In this document: positions 17,190-24,282 of the stretch, piece by piece | How positions within the stretch are numbered: position 1 is the stretch's first letter | Layout: the number at the start of each line of letters is the position of its first letter | Origin: Caulobacter sp. | GTDB taxonomy: Bacteria > Pseudomonadota > Alphaproteobacteria > Caulobacterales > Caulobacteraceae | NCBI GenBank assembly: GCA_019636175.1 | Contig: JAHBYC010000024.1 | Coordinates: 1-40,959, forward strand | DNA length: 40,959 bases | Direction of reading: 5' to 3' | The notes under the pieces: model-generated | What the model was told of the DNA's origin: nothing | The model's input: only the letters and a program-made list of their open reading frames with translations | The model's database searches: none | Position numbers and translations under genes: made by a program

Positions 17190-17326
17190 CCGTCATCCCG
17201 GAAGGCGCGCGGCGCCTGTCCGGGACCCAGGGGTTGCAGCGCACCAGCCGCAACGCCGCCGTCGATAGCCGGATCCTTCACCCCCTGGGTCCCGGATAGC
17301 CCGCTTCGCGGTCTTCCGGGATGACG
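17190..17326. repeat. Nested palindromic element between serS and surE
   Basis: CCGTCATCCCGGAAG (17190-17204) and TCCGGGACCCAGGGG (17219-17233, one base uncertain) recur as exact reverse complements at 17282-17296 and 17312-17326. Each arm also holds its own small hairpin (GGCGC-GCG-GCGCC on the left, CCGC-TTC-GCGG on the right). The whole unit of about 137 bases could form a long cruciform. The CCGTCATCCCGG / GGGACCCAGGGG core is a pattern I recall from dispersed intergenic repeats of alphaproteobacteria. It occupies nearly all of the serS-surE gap. Confidence 0.8.
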
Positions 17327-17340
17327 GAAAAGGAGGGGGA

Positions 17341-18618
17341 TCATGCCTTGGCCTCAAGGTGCTTCAGGCCGCCCATATAGGGCTGAAGAACGTCCGGAAT
17401 CGCGATCCGGCCGTTCTCGTCCTGGTAGTTCTCCATCACCGCCACCAGGGTGCGGCCGACGGCGAGGCCCGAGCCGTTGAGGGTATGGACAAAGCGCGTG
17501 CCCTTCTCCCCGGCCTTCTTTGACCGGGCGTCCATGCGCCGGGCCTGGAAGTCGCCGCAGTTGGAGCAGCTGGAAATCTCGCGATAGGTGTTCTGCGACG
17601 GCAGCCAGACCTCCAGGTCGAAGGTCTTGCGGGCCGAAAAGCCCATGTCGCCGGTGCACAGCAGCATGGTGCGGAACGACAGCCCCAGCTTCTTCAGGAC
17701 GCTCTCGGCGCAGGCGACCATCCGCTCATGCTCGGCGTCGGACTCTTCAGGCGTGGTGATCGAGACCAGCTCGACCTTGTAGAACTGGTGCTGGCGGATC
17801 ATGCCGCGGGTGTCGCGCCCGCTGGCCCCGGCCTCGGACCGGAAACTGGGGGTCAGGGCCGTCATCCGCAGGGGCAGCTCTTCCTCCGCGGTAATGGCCT
17901 CGCGGACGATGTTGGTCAGGGAGACCTCGGCGGTGGGGATCAGCCAGCGCTCGTCGGTGGTGCGGAACAGGTCCTCGGCGAACTTCGGCAGCTGGCCGGT
18001 GCCGAACATGGCGTCGTCCTTGACCAGCAGGGGCGGACTGACCTCGGTGTAGCCGTTCTCCGTCGTCTGCACGTCGAGCATGAACTGGCCAAGCGCCCGT
18101 TCCAGCCGGGCCATCTGCCCCTTGAGCACGACAAAGCGCGAGCCGCTCATCTTCGCGGCGGCCTCGAAGTCCATGCCGAGCGCCGCGCCCAGATCGACGT
18201 GGTCGCGGGCGTGGTTCAGCCGCAGGGGGTCGCCATGGCGACGGACCTCGACGTTTTCCGTCTCGTCCGCGCCGGCCGGGGTCTGCGGATCGGGGATGTT
18301 CGGCAATGAGGCCAGCAGGTCGCGCAGCTCGCCGCCGACCCGCGCCTCGGCCTCGGCCTGGGCGGTCATCTCGCCCTTCAGGGCCTCGACCTCGGACATC
18401 AGCGCGGCGGCGCCGGCCTCATCCTTCTTCGCCTTGGCCTGGCCGATCAGCTTTGAGGCTTCGTTACGGCGGCTCTGGGCGGCCTGCAGGGCCGTCTGGG
18501 CGGCGCGCAGCTGTCCGTCCAGCGCCAGGATCGCCGGGGTCTGCGGCGACAGGCCACGCGAGCTCCAGCCGGCGTCGAAGGCGGCGGGATTGTCTCGGAT
18601 GGCTTTGATGTCGTGCAT
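17341..18618 (-). CDS. serS: Seryl-tRNA synthetase
   Basis: A 425-residue class II aminoacyl-tRNA synthetase charging tRNA-Ser. The N-terminal coiled-coil arm (about 30-105) begins after [17 protein letters not shown]. The catalytic core has motif 2 ([21 protein letters not shown], in two parts) and motif 3 ([20 protein letters not shown]). The serine-binding TAEVSLTN and [12 protein letters not shown] segments are also present. The length matches bacterial SerRS. ATG 18618 gives the canonical N terminus. Confidence 0.98.
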   Translation of the reverse strand: MHDIKAIRDNPAAFDAGWSSRGLSPQTPAILALDGQLRAAQTALQAAQSRRNEASKLIGQAKAKKDEAGAAALMSEVEALKGEMTAQAEAEARVGGELRDLLASLPNIPDPQTPAGADETENVEVRRHGDPLRLNHARDHVDLGAALGMDFEAAAKMSGSRFVVLKGQMARLERALGQFMLDVQTTENGYTEVSPPLLVKDDAMFGTGQLPKFAEDLFRTTDERWLIPTAEVSLTNIVREAITAEEELPLRMTALTPSFRSEAGASGRDTRGMIRQHQFYKVELVSITTPEESDAEHERMVACAESVLKKLGLSFRTMLLCTGDMGFSARKTFDLEVWLPSQNTYREISSCSNCGDFQARRMDARSKKAGEKGTRFVHTLNGSGLAVGRTLVAVMENYQDENGRIAIPDVLQPYMGGLKHLEAKA

Positions 18619-18696
18619 GGGTCTTGGCCGGTTGCTGGAGGCCGCCCTGTCTAGTGCGCGTTGCCCGGACGGGGAAGCCCTCGGGACCGGCTGACC

Positions 18697-19524
18697 TCAA
18701 CCCTTCTTCGAAAAATAGGTCTCCGCCTCGGCCGGGAAGGCGCGGGCCTTGACGTCGGCGGCGTATCGGGCGGCCGCCTCGCCGATTTCGCCGCGCAGGT
18801 CGGCGTAGCGGCGCACGAACTTGGGGGTCCAGTCGAACAGGCCCAGCATGTCGTCTGTGACCAGGATCTGGCCATCGCAGCCGGCGCTGGCGCCGATGCC
18901 GATGGTGGGCGGGGCGATGGCGGCGGTGATGTCCCGGGCCAGCCCCTCGGCGACCCCCTCGACCACCACGGCGAAGGCGCCGGCCTCGGCGGTGGCGGCG
19001 GCCTCGGCGATGATCCGGTTGTGGCTGGTCTCGTCACGCCCCTTGGCCTTGAAGCCGCCGTCGACCAGCACCGCCTGGGGCCGCAACCCGACATGGCCCA
19101 TCACCGGGATGCCGCGCTGGACCATGTAGTGGATGGTGTCGGGCACGGTCGGTCCGCTCTCGACCTTCACCGCCTGGGCGCCGGTTTCCTTCATGATGCG
19201 GGCGGCGTTGGCGTAGGCCTCCTCCGCGCTGCCCTCGTAGGATCCGAAGGGCATGTCGACCACCACCATGGCCCGGCGCGAGCCGCGCATCACCGCCTGG
19301 CCGTGCAGGATCATCATCTCCATGGTCACCCCCACCGTATTGGGCAGGCCGTGCACCACCATCCCGACGCTGTCGCCAACCAGCAGCAGATCGCAGTGGT
19401 CATCGAGGATGGCCGCGATCGGGGCGGTGTAGGCGGTGAGGCAGACAATGGGCTCGCCGCCCTTGCGGGCGGCGATATCCGGCGCCGCGAGACGCCGGAC
19501 GCTTTCCTGACGATGCGAAGACAG
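18697..19524 (-). CDS. panB: PanB, ketopantoate hydroxymethyltransferase (probable CTG start)
   Basis: Transfers a hydroxymethyl group from methylenetetrahydrofolate to ketoisovalerate, the first committed step of pantothenate synthesis. Family blocks are [57 protein letters not shown] and the catalytic glutamate region AVVVEGV. The decamer-forming (beta/alpha)8 length is normal (275 residues). No ATG, GTG or TTG lies in frame near the expected N terminus. CTG 19524 gives [12 protein letters not shown], is preceded by AGGAG eight bases upstream and lies two bases after the stop of the preceding gene. The only upstream alternative (19596) would overlap that gene by 70 bases. Confidence 0.93.
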   Translation of the reverse strand: MSSHRQESVRRLAAPDIAARKGGEPIVCLTAYTAPIAAILDDHCDLLLVGDSVGMVVHGLPNTVGVTMEMMILHGQAVMRGSRRAMVVVDMPFGSYEGSAEEAYANAARIMKETGAQAVKVESGPTVPDTIHYMVQRGIPVMGHVGLRPQAVLVDGGFKAKGRDETSHNRIIAEAAATAEAGAFAVVVEGVAEGLARDITAAIAPPTIGIGASAGCDGQILVTDDMLGLFDWTPKFVRRYADLRGEIGEAAARYAADVKARAFPAEAETYFSKKG

Positions 19525-19526
19525 AA

Positions 19527-19910
19527 CTAGAACTCCTGGGTGGCCCGGGTAATGGCGAAGCCAAGGGCTGTAACACCCAGAGCCGCCGTCATCCACAGCA
19601 CTTCAGGGCTGACCGGCAGGGCGCCCATGTTCGAGCTGGCCGAGACCAGTTGTTCCCAGACCTTGCCCGCCGTGCTCGCCTGCTGGCTGGCCTCGACCCC
19701 GGCGGCCTTCAGGAAGACCCCGGCGCTCATCAGCTGGCTGGCGCCGAACAGACCCGCGACGATCCCCGCCGCGCCGATGAACAGACGCCGGATCGACCAG
19801 CCGCGCTCCAGCCGGGATTCGACCTTGCGGGCGAAGCCCTCTGCGTCCTCGAAATGCGGCGGTTCGGCGAACAGCCGGTCCAGCCGGGTTTCGAACTCAA
19901 GATCAGACAT
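19527..19910 (-). CDS. Two-helix membrane protein, putative anti-sigma factor (cassette B)
   Basis: A 127-residue protein with a cytosolic N-terminal part of about 45 residues ([18 protein letters not shown]...), a membrane helix (about 47-65) and a second helix near the C terminus (about 107-123). Its start overlaps the end of the ECF sigma gene by eight bases, as is usual for sigma/anti-sigma pairs. The N-terminal half resembles the protein at 21007-21309 in the same relative position: a LF/FF segment, a charged stretch, then an R-rich turn before helix 1. No zinc-binding anti-sigma motif (HxxxCxxC) is present, so assignment as anti-sigma factor rests on position and topology. panB follows directly. 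Confidence 0.78.
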   Translation of the reverse strand: MSDLEFETRLDRLFAEPPHFEDAEGFARKVESRLERGWSIRRLFIGAAGIVAGLFGASQLMSAGVFLKAAGVEASQQASTAGKVWEQLVSASSNMGALPVSPEVLWMTAALGVTALGFAITRATQEF

Positions 19911-20478
19911 GACCCTGCCTTTCCGCATCGCGCCCCGCGCCTTCAGCAGGCGCAAGTCGGAGCCGGAGTTTATCCAAACCACGTTTGACATGGGACTTCA
20001 CCGTTCCCAAGGGGGCGCCGATGGTTTCCGCCGCTTCCGCGTGAGAAAGTCCTGCGCCGTAACATAAAGACACACACAAACGTTCCTGTTCGGACAGGCT
20101 CTTCATGGCCTCGTCCAGATCGATGCGGCTGGCGGCCGAAACCTCCCCGCCGTGACCTTCGTCGTCGGCCTCGACCTCCTCGGTCATCCGGCTGTCCTTG
20201 CGCCAGCGACGCACATAGAGCCGGGCGGCGATCCGTTTGACCCAGGCGGCGAAGGCGCCCTCGCCGCGGAACTCCGCGACCCGCTCGAAGGCGGTGAGAA
20301 AGGCGTCCTGAGCGATGTCGTCGGCGGTGGAGGGTTGCGCGCCCATCCGCCGCAAAAGGCCCCGGACGGCCGAACCATGGCGACGAACCAGTTCGCCGAA
20401 GGCCGCCCGGTCGCCCGCCGCCGCGAGGGCGGCGAGCTCGACATCATGCAGTCCTGTGACAGCCCTTGATGGGGCCAT
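19903..20478 (-). CDS. ECF-type RNA polymerase sigma factor (cassette B)
   Basis: A 191-residue extracytoplasmic-function sigma factor. Region 2 (about 25-95) includes the DDIAQDAFLTAFERVAEFRG core that binds RNA polymerase and the -10 element, and region 4 (about 130-180) ends with the helix-turn-helix LSHAEAAETIGAPLGTVKSHVKRG (in two parts). A short acidic linker (EVEADDEGHGG) joins them. There is no C-terminal extension. The downstream overlapping gene encodes a membrane protein probably acting as anti-sigma factor, and the upstream gene (39 bases away) is DUF6249-like. A near-identical gene order recurs at 21007-22264. Confidence 0.95.
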   Translation of the reverse strand: MAPSRAVTGLHDVELAALAAAGDRAAFGELVRRHGSAVRGLLRRMGAQPSTADDIAQDAFLTAFERVAEFRGEGAFAAWVKRIAARLYVRRWRKDSRMTEEVEADDEGHGGEVSAASRIDLDEAMKSLSEQERLCVSLCYGAGLSHAEAAETIGAPLGTVKSHVKRGLDKLRLRLAPAEGAGRDAERQGHV

Positions 20479-20517
20479 TGCGAAGTCTCCCCCTCGCTGT
20501 TCAGCGCCAGACCGGGG

Positions 20518-20892
20518 CTACTTGCCCTTGTTGGGGTTGAAGAAGCTGAGGACGATGAAGGCGAGGCCAATGATCACCGGGATGCCGGCGATGCCCATCA
20601 GCGGATAGTGGGCGTCGGCGTTCTCATAGCTGACCATGAAGCCGAACAGTCCCAGGCCCACCCCGACGGCGACCCAGATGACGCCGGTCCGGATGTCGCT
20701 GACCGCCGTGGCCTGAGCCTTCACCGGCTTGGTCATGGCGTCGATCATTTCCTGCGGCACCGGTTGGCCCTTGTCGATGGCGGAGCGCAAGGTGGCCTGC
20801 ATTTCGCGCCGCTCCTGGCTCTTGAGGTAGGACGGCACGATCACGATGGCCGCGATCATCGCGAAGAAGACAATGGGGATCCAGACTTCCAT
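20518..20892 (-). CDS. DUF6249-like membrane protein (cassette B)
   Basis: A 124-residue membrane protein: helix 1 at about 5-22, a cytosolic stretch with the characteristic segment LRSAIDKGQPVPQEMID (about 36-52), then two helices (about 70-90 and 98-115) and a basic end (NPNKGK). The DKGQ-P-P-E pattern recalls the DUF6249 family and is shared with the protein at 21827-22264 (YADKGQEPPAELM). ATG 20892 has the ribosome site AAGGAG; the open frame upstream lacks family features. It precedes an ECF sigma factor gene, so it may be part of its signalling circuit. Confidence 0.82.
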   Translation of the reverse strand: MEVWIPIVFFAMIAAIVIVPSYLKSQERREMQATLRSAIDKGQPVPQEMIDAMTKPVKAQATAVSDIRTGVIWVAVGVGLGLFGFMVSYENADAHYPLMGIAGIPVIIGLAFIVLSFFNPNKGK

Positions 20893-21006
20893 CAGTTTGC
20901 TCCTTGGAAACTTGCATGACGCCGCGCCTTGCGTGCGCCTTATGACCATGAGAGGCGCCAAGGGACCCATTCGGATGCGGCAGGCGGCATGAATAGTTCG
21001 TAAGGC

Positions 21007-21309
21007 TCAGGCCTTGCGCAGCATCCGCTCGCCCAGCCCGACCAGACTGAGGGTCGCGACCAGCAATCCGGTCCCGGCCAACAGGGACTGTGACAGCGGC
21101 TCCAGCGCGGTCGCCAGCACCGGCGCGGTCGCCCACAGCGCCACCCCGCCGCCAAGCGCGAGGACAGCGCCGGTGAGCAGGGCCCGAACCAGTTCCCGCC
21201 GCGCCACACGCTCCATGACCGCCGCATTGAAGGCCGGCGCGGCCGCCGGCGCGCGATCGGCGTCGAAGAAGGCGGCGAGCTTTTCGTCAGGGGTCATCGG
21301 CGGGGTCAT
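21007..21309 (-). CDS. Two-helix membrane protein, putative anti-sigma factor (cassette A)
   Basis: A 100-residue protein with a cytosolic N terminus (MTPPMTPDEKLAAFFDAD...), about 45 residues long, then two membrane helices (about 46-63 and 73-92) and the end ERMLRKA. Its ATG overlaps the sigma-factor stop in ATGA. It resembles the protein at 19527-19910 in position, N-terminal pattern and topology. It has no zinc-binding anti-sigma motif. An alternative is an unrelated membrane partner; the coupling to the sigma gene makes anti-sigma activity the simplest reading. Confidence 0.78.
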   Translation of the reverse strand: MTPPMTPDEKLAAFFDADRAPAAAPAFNAAVMERVARRELVRALLTGAVLALGGGVALWATAPVLATALEPLSQSLLAGTGLLVATLSLVGLGERMLRKA

Positions 21310-21827
21310 GAGCACGCTCCCAGTTCACTCAGCAGTCTATCGCGTCCGCGCGTCACATGCGACTTCACCGTCCCCAGCGGCAGGCCCAGCATCTCCGCGG
21401 CCTCGCCATGCGACCACCCCTCGCCCAGGCAAAGCGCCACCGCCGCCCTCTGGTCGTCGGGCAGCGCCGCCAGGGCCTTCTCAAGCGCCATGCGATCTTC
21501 GGGCGCCAGCTCAGACCCGCGCTCAAGGTCCTGCGCCTCGATCCACTGCCCGCCGCGCCGGGCCGCCCGCTGGCCCGAGCGCGCGGCCGTCATCGCCTTG
21601 CGGTGAGCGATGCCGAACAGCCATGGCCGGAAGCCGGCGTCATCGCGAAGCCGCCGAAGCATCGACCAGGCGGTGACGAAGGCCTCCTGGGCGATGTCGT
21701 CCGCCTCGACCCAGGAGCCGTGAGTGCGGCTCAGGAAACTCCGCAGCGCCTGCTGGTGACGGTCCACCAGCCGGGCGAAGGCGGCCTGGGACCCGTCCCT
21801 GGCCGCCCGCACCAGGGCGGCGTCCAT
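21306..21827 (-). CDS. ECF-type RNA polymerase sigma factor (cassette A)
   Basis: A 173-residue ECF sigma factor. Region 2 (about 12-80) contains EADDIAQEAFVTAWSMLRRLRDD followed by PWLFGIAHRKAMTAAR (first split here for length), and region 4 (about 115-165) has the helix-turn-helix WSHGEAAEMLGLPLGTVKSH. Both regions are complete, with no extra domain. Its start shares an A with the stop of the DUF6249-like gene (TGATG), and its stop overlaps the start of the two-helix membrane protein (ATGA). The three genes are thus translationally coupled. Its region 4 resembles that of the sigma factor at 19903-20478 (PLGTVKSHV in both). Confidence 0.95.
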   Translation of the reverse strand: MDAALVRAARDGSQAAFARLVDRHQQALRSFLSRTHGSWVEADDIAQEAFVTAWSMLRRLRDDAGFRPWLFGIAHRKAMTAARSGQRAARRGGQWIEAQDLERGSELAPEDRMALEKALAALPDDQRAAVALCLGEGWSHGEAAEMLGLPLGTVKSHVTRGRDRLLSELGACS

Positions 21828-22264
21828 CAGTCACGCCGGGTGGTCAGCGTGGTGACCAGCGAGGCCAGGCACAGGGCGGTCATCACGAAGGTGACGATTA
21901 CGAAGGCTTCGCCCGCGCCGTAGATGTCCTGGAAGCTGGCGTAGCCGAAGCCGACCGCCATGACCCCGAACAGCACCACCGAATACCAGCCGCCGCCGCG
22001 GCCATAGCGATAGTAGCGCCGACGGCGGCGGCGACTGATGCGGTCGTCGCCGTCATCGTCATCGAGGTCTTCGACGGCGCCGTCACGGCCGCCCAGACGC
22101 TTCATCAGTTCGGCCGGCGGCTCCTGGCCCTTGTCGGCGTAGGTCTTGATCAGGTTCAGGGTGTCGCGGTGCCGCTGATAGCGCAGAATCTGGTCCACCG
22201 ATCCGGCCACGAACCAGGCCAGCGGGAACAGCAACCACCAGTAGGATCGGAACAGGTCTTCCAT
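21827..22264 (-). CDS. DUF6249-like membrane protein (cassette A)
   Basis: A 145-residue membrane protein. Helix 1 is at about 8-24, then a cytosolic segment with LIKTYADKGQEPPAELMKR (about 39-57), as in the protein at 20518-20892. Next comes a striking charge switch, seven acidic residues (EDLDDDDGDD) directly followed by a run of six arginines and a Tyr/Gly stretch (about 67-90). Two further helices follow (about 93-110 and 118-138). The charge pair could be a protein-protein or nucleic-acid contact; this is inference. A ribosome site GGAG precedes ATG 22264. It is the first gene of the translationally coupled trio with the ECF sigma factor. Confidence 0.82.
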   Translation of the reverse strand: MEDLFRSYWWLLFPLAWFVAGSVDQILRYQRHRDTLNLIKTYADKGQEPPAELMKRLGGRDGAVEDLDDDDGDDRISRRRRRRYYRYGRGGGWYSVVLFGVMAVGFGYASFQDIYGAGEAFVIVTFVMTALCLASLVTTLTTRRD

Positions 22265-22367
22265 CGTCAGATTTCTCCAGCCCCGGAACGATCATCGCCC
22301 GGTTTTGCAGAATAGTCGCCGCCAGTCGCCGCCCTGGATGCAGGCGGCGCCAATTTATTTTCAGCGC

Positions 22368-22916
22368 CTATTTGCCGGCCTTTTCCCGGATCGAAGCGAT
22401 CTGGGCGGTGAAATAGGGCGGATGACCCTGCCGCTTCAGGTCGCGATCAAAACTCTCCAGCAGCTTGATCGCCTCGGCGGTCTCGCCCTTGCGGACGAGT
22501 TGCTGCGCGAGGCTGCCACGCACATCGACGAGACTGGGAACAATCTCCAGCGCCTTGCGATTGGCCCGGATCGCGCCATCCAGGTCGCCCGCCGCATCGA
22601 GGCTGAGGGCGTAGTTGGCGAACAGGTCGTAGGTGACCACCCCGCCCTCCTCGGCCTTGGCATAGGCCGGCAGGGCTTCACGATGCTTGCCGGCCCGGGT
22701 CAAGGCGATGCCGAGCTTGGCCTGGGTCTTTGAATCGGTCGGATAGGCCTTCAGATAGCCGGTGTAGTTGGCCGCCGCGCAGCGGTAGTCCCGATTGGCG
22801 AGACAATCGTCACCGTCAGCCAGACTGGCGGGTTCCGGCGCCAGGGGCGCGGTCTCATTACAGGCGCCGGCCCACAGAGCCATTGCTCCGACAAGTCCGA
22901 TGGTCCCGATGCGCAT
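22368..22916 (-). CDS. TPR-repeat lipoprotein
   Basis: A 182-residue lipoprotein: signal MRIGTIGLVGAMALWAGAC with lipobox WAGAC (Cys19), then about three to four tetratricopeptide repeats (about 35-165), seen as recurring CAAANYTGYLKAYP, REALPAYAKAEE and LDGAIRANRKALE helices. Two extra cysteines (DCLANRDYRC) may form a disulfide. Such proteins usually act as scaffolds in envelope complexes. I place the start at ATG 22916 because it gives the lipoprotein signal; the longer frame to 23141 is basic and unlike a signal. The DUF6249/ECF cassette follows 103 bases downstream in the same direction. Confidence 0.85.
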   Translation of the reverse strand: MRIGTIGLVGAMALWAGACNETAPLAPEPASLADGDDCLANRDYRCAAANYTGYLKAYPTDSKTQAKLGIALTRAGKHREALPAYAKAEEGGVVTYDLFANYALSLDAAGDLDGAIRANRKALEIVPSLVDVRGSLAQQLVRKGETAEAIKLLESFDRDLKRQGHPPYFTAQIASIREKAGK

Positions 22917-23011
22917 CTGAATCGCCCTCCGCCAGATCCGTCTGACTAGCACGGCCCGGGGAGGGTCGTCTGCACAGGGTCGGCCATGGCCCATGAGGCG
23001 CTGTGAGCGCG

Positions 23012-23554
23012 CTACAGAAGACCGGCGACCCGCTTGGCGTCTTCGAGCGCCGAGGGCACCGCGCCTGGCCCGGCGATGCTGATGCTGGCGTAGCGGGTCT
23101 GATCGAAAAACACCTGGAGGGTCCGGACCTGGGCGGTCCACAGGGCGTGGGCGCCAACACCGTCGACATCCGTCGCCGGGGGCATGTTGCCACCCATGGT
23201 TCTGGCCATTTCGATCGCCTCCGGGGTCGCGTCGCCGACGGGAGACACCCGGGTCAACAGCGTGAGTATTCGCCCATCCGCCAGGGTGAACCCGCAGGTC
23301 GAAAACACCGCCCCGCCGCCCGGGCTCTTCGACAGGAGTTTGGCCGAGACGACCTTGCCGCCAACCGCCTGACCGAGCTTGTCGTGATCAACCGCCGAAC
23401 AGGCGTCCAGACCCGTCCAGCCGCCGCCGGAGGTCGCGACCGACGCCGATCCGCCAGAGCTGGTTTCGCCGGCCGGAGACGCTTCCTTGCCAGGCCCGCA
23501 GCCCGCCAGCAGGGCCAGGGTCGCCGTCGCCACGATCGTCCCGAGGTGTCTCAT
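23012..23554 (-). CDS. Hypothetical lipoprotein
   Basis: A 180-residue lipoprotein of unknown function. The signal MRHLGTIVATATLALLAGC has lipobox LAGC (Cys19), followed by a Ser/Gly-rich tether (about 20-45) and a single compact domain starting DACSAVDHDKLGQAVG. Two cysteines (DACS, STCGF) probably pair. The pattern of a DAC-x-x-V-x-x-x-x-x-G start followed by a CGF strand recalls DUF3558-like lipoproteins, but I cannot confirm this. ATG 23554 is chosen for the signal peptide. It lies 19 bases after the Inh-like gene, so both are probably co-transcribed. Confidence 0.78.
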   Translation of the reverse strand: MRHLGTIVATATLALLAGCGPGKEASPAGETSSGGSASVATSGGGWTGLDACSAVDHDKLGQAVGGKVVSAKLLSKSPGGGAVFSTCGFTLADGRILTLLTRVSPVGDATPEAIEMARTMGGNMPPATDVDGVGAHALWTAQVRTLQVFFDQTRYASISIAGPGAVPSALEDAKRVAGLL

Positions 23555-23573
23555 CACTCGCTCCTGTGCTTGT

Positions 23574-24218
23574 TCATTGCGCCGCCTTGACCATCGCCCA
23601 GGAGGCGGCGTCCGGCGCCAGGGTGGCCGCATCGCGCCAGAGCAACCTCACGGTCGGGCTCCGCCGCGGCGTCAGGGCGACGCCGCCAGGGATGACCTGC
23701 CATTTCGCCCCCTGAAGATTGCGCCATCGCCGGCTGCACTGGCTCACCGCGACCCCGCCATTCACGGTCAGGGAGAGGCGGCAGAGGGGCCTGGTCGGGG
23801 CTGACTTGTCGTAGAGAAGCCAGCTTCCCGCGGCGCGCTCCGTTTCGGTCAGCTGAGGCGATGGGGGTCCGGCGAGGGCGAAGTCCCGCTCCCCGACCCT
23901 GAGGGTCAGACCGGCTTCGTCCTCGATGGCCTGGGCGACCGGCTTGCGCAAGGCGTTGAACAGTCGAAACCCGCCGGCCCCGTCACTGCTCCATCGCGCG
24001 GCGTCGTTGATCGGGCCAAGCGCCCCCTCGCAGCCGGCGCCGGCCTCAACCTCCCCGCCCACATCGTCGGCATAGGACAGGGTGAAATGGCAGCTGACGC
24101 CGTCCGCCCCCGTCGCCACATAGTCACCCGCCAGCATCCGCTCGGCATCCTGGGAATGGGCCGCTCCGCCGATGGTCGCGGCGGCCAGAGCTGTGGCGAC
24201 CCGGACTGCAAGCCTCAT
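23574..24218 (-). CDS. Secreted protein with two Inh (AprI-type protease inhibitor) domains
   Basis: A 214-residue secreted protein with signal MRLAVRVATALAAATIGGAAHS. The mature part appears to hold two Inh/AprI-like beta-barrel domains: domain 1 at about 28-115 (LAGDYVATGADGVSCHFTL... with a second Cys in GCEGALG and RWSSDGAGGFRLF) and domain 2 at about 130-205 (AAGSWLLYD...LCRLSLTVNGGVAVSQC). Each has the W/Y-start, a Cys pair and the L-x-L-x strand pattern of AprI inhibitors, which plug serralysin-type metalloproteases in the periplasm. No serralysin is encoded in this window. The start is ATG 24218. It lies between the large CARDB protein and a lipoprotein gene. Confidence 0.72.
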   Translation of the reverse strand: MRLAVRVATALAAATIGGAAHSQDAERMLAGDYVATGADGVSCHFTLSYADDVGGEVEAGAGCEGALGPINDAARWSSDGAGGFRLFNALRKPVAQAIEDEAGLTLRVGERDFALAGPPSPQLTETERAAGSWLLYDKSAPTRPLCRLSLTVNGGVAVSQCSRRWRNLQGAKWQVIPGGVALTPRRSPTVRLLWRDAATLAPDAASWAMVKAAQ

Positions 24219-24282
24219 GATGATCTCCTGGATGGGCCGTGAAGGACGGACTGTCGCCAACCTCGCTCGATGCTCGCGGACC

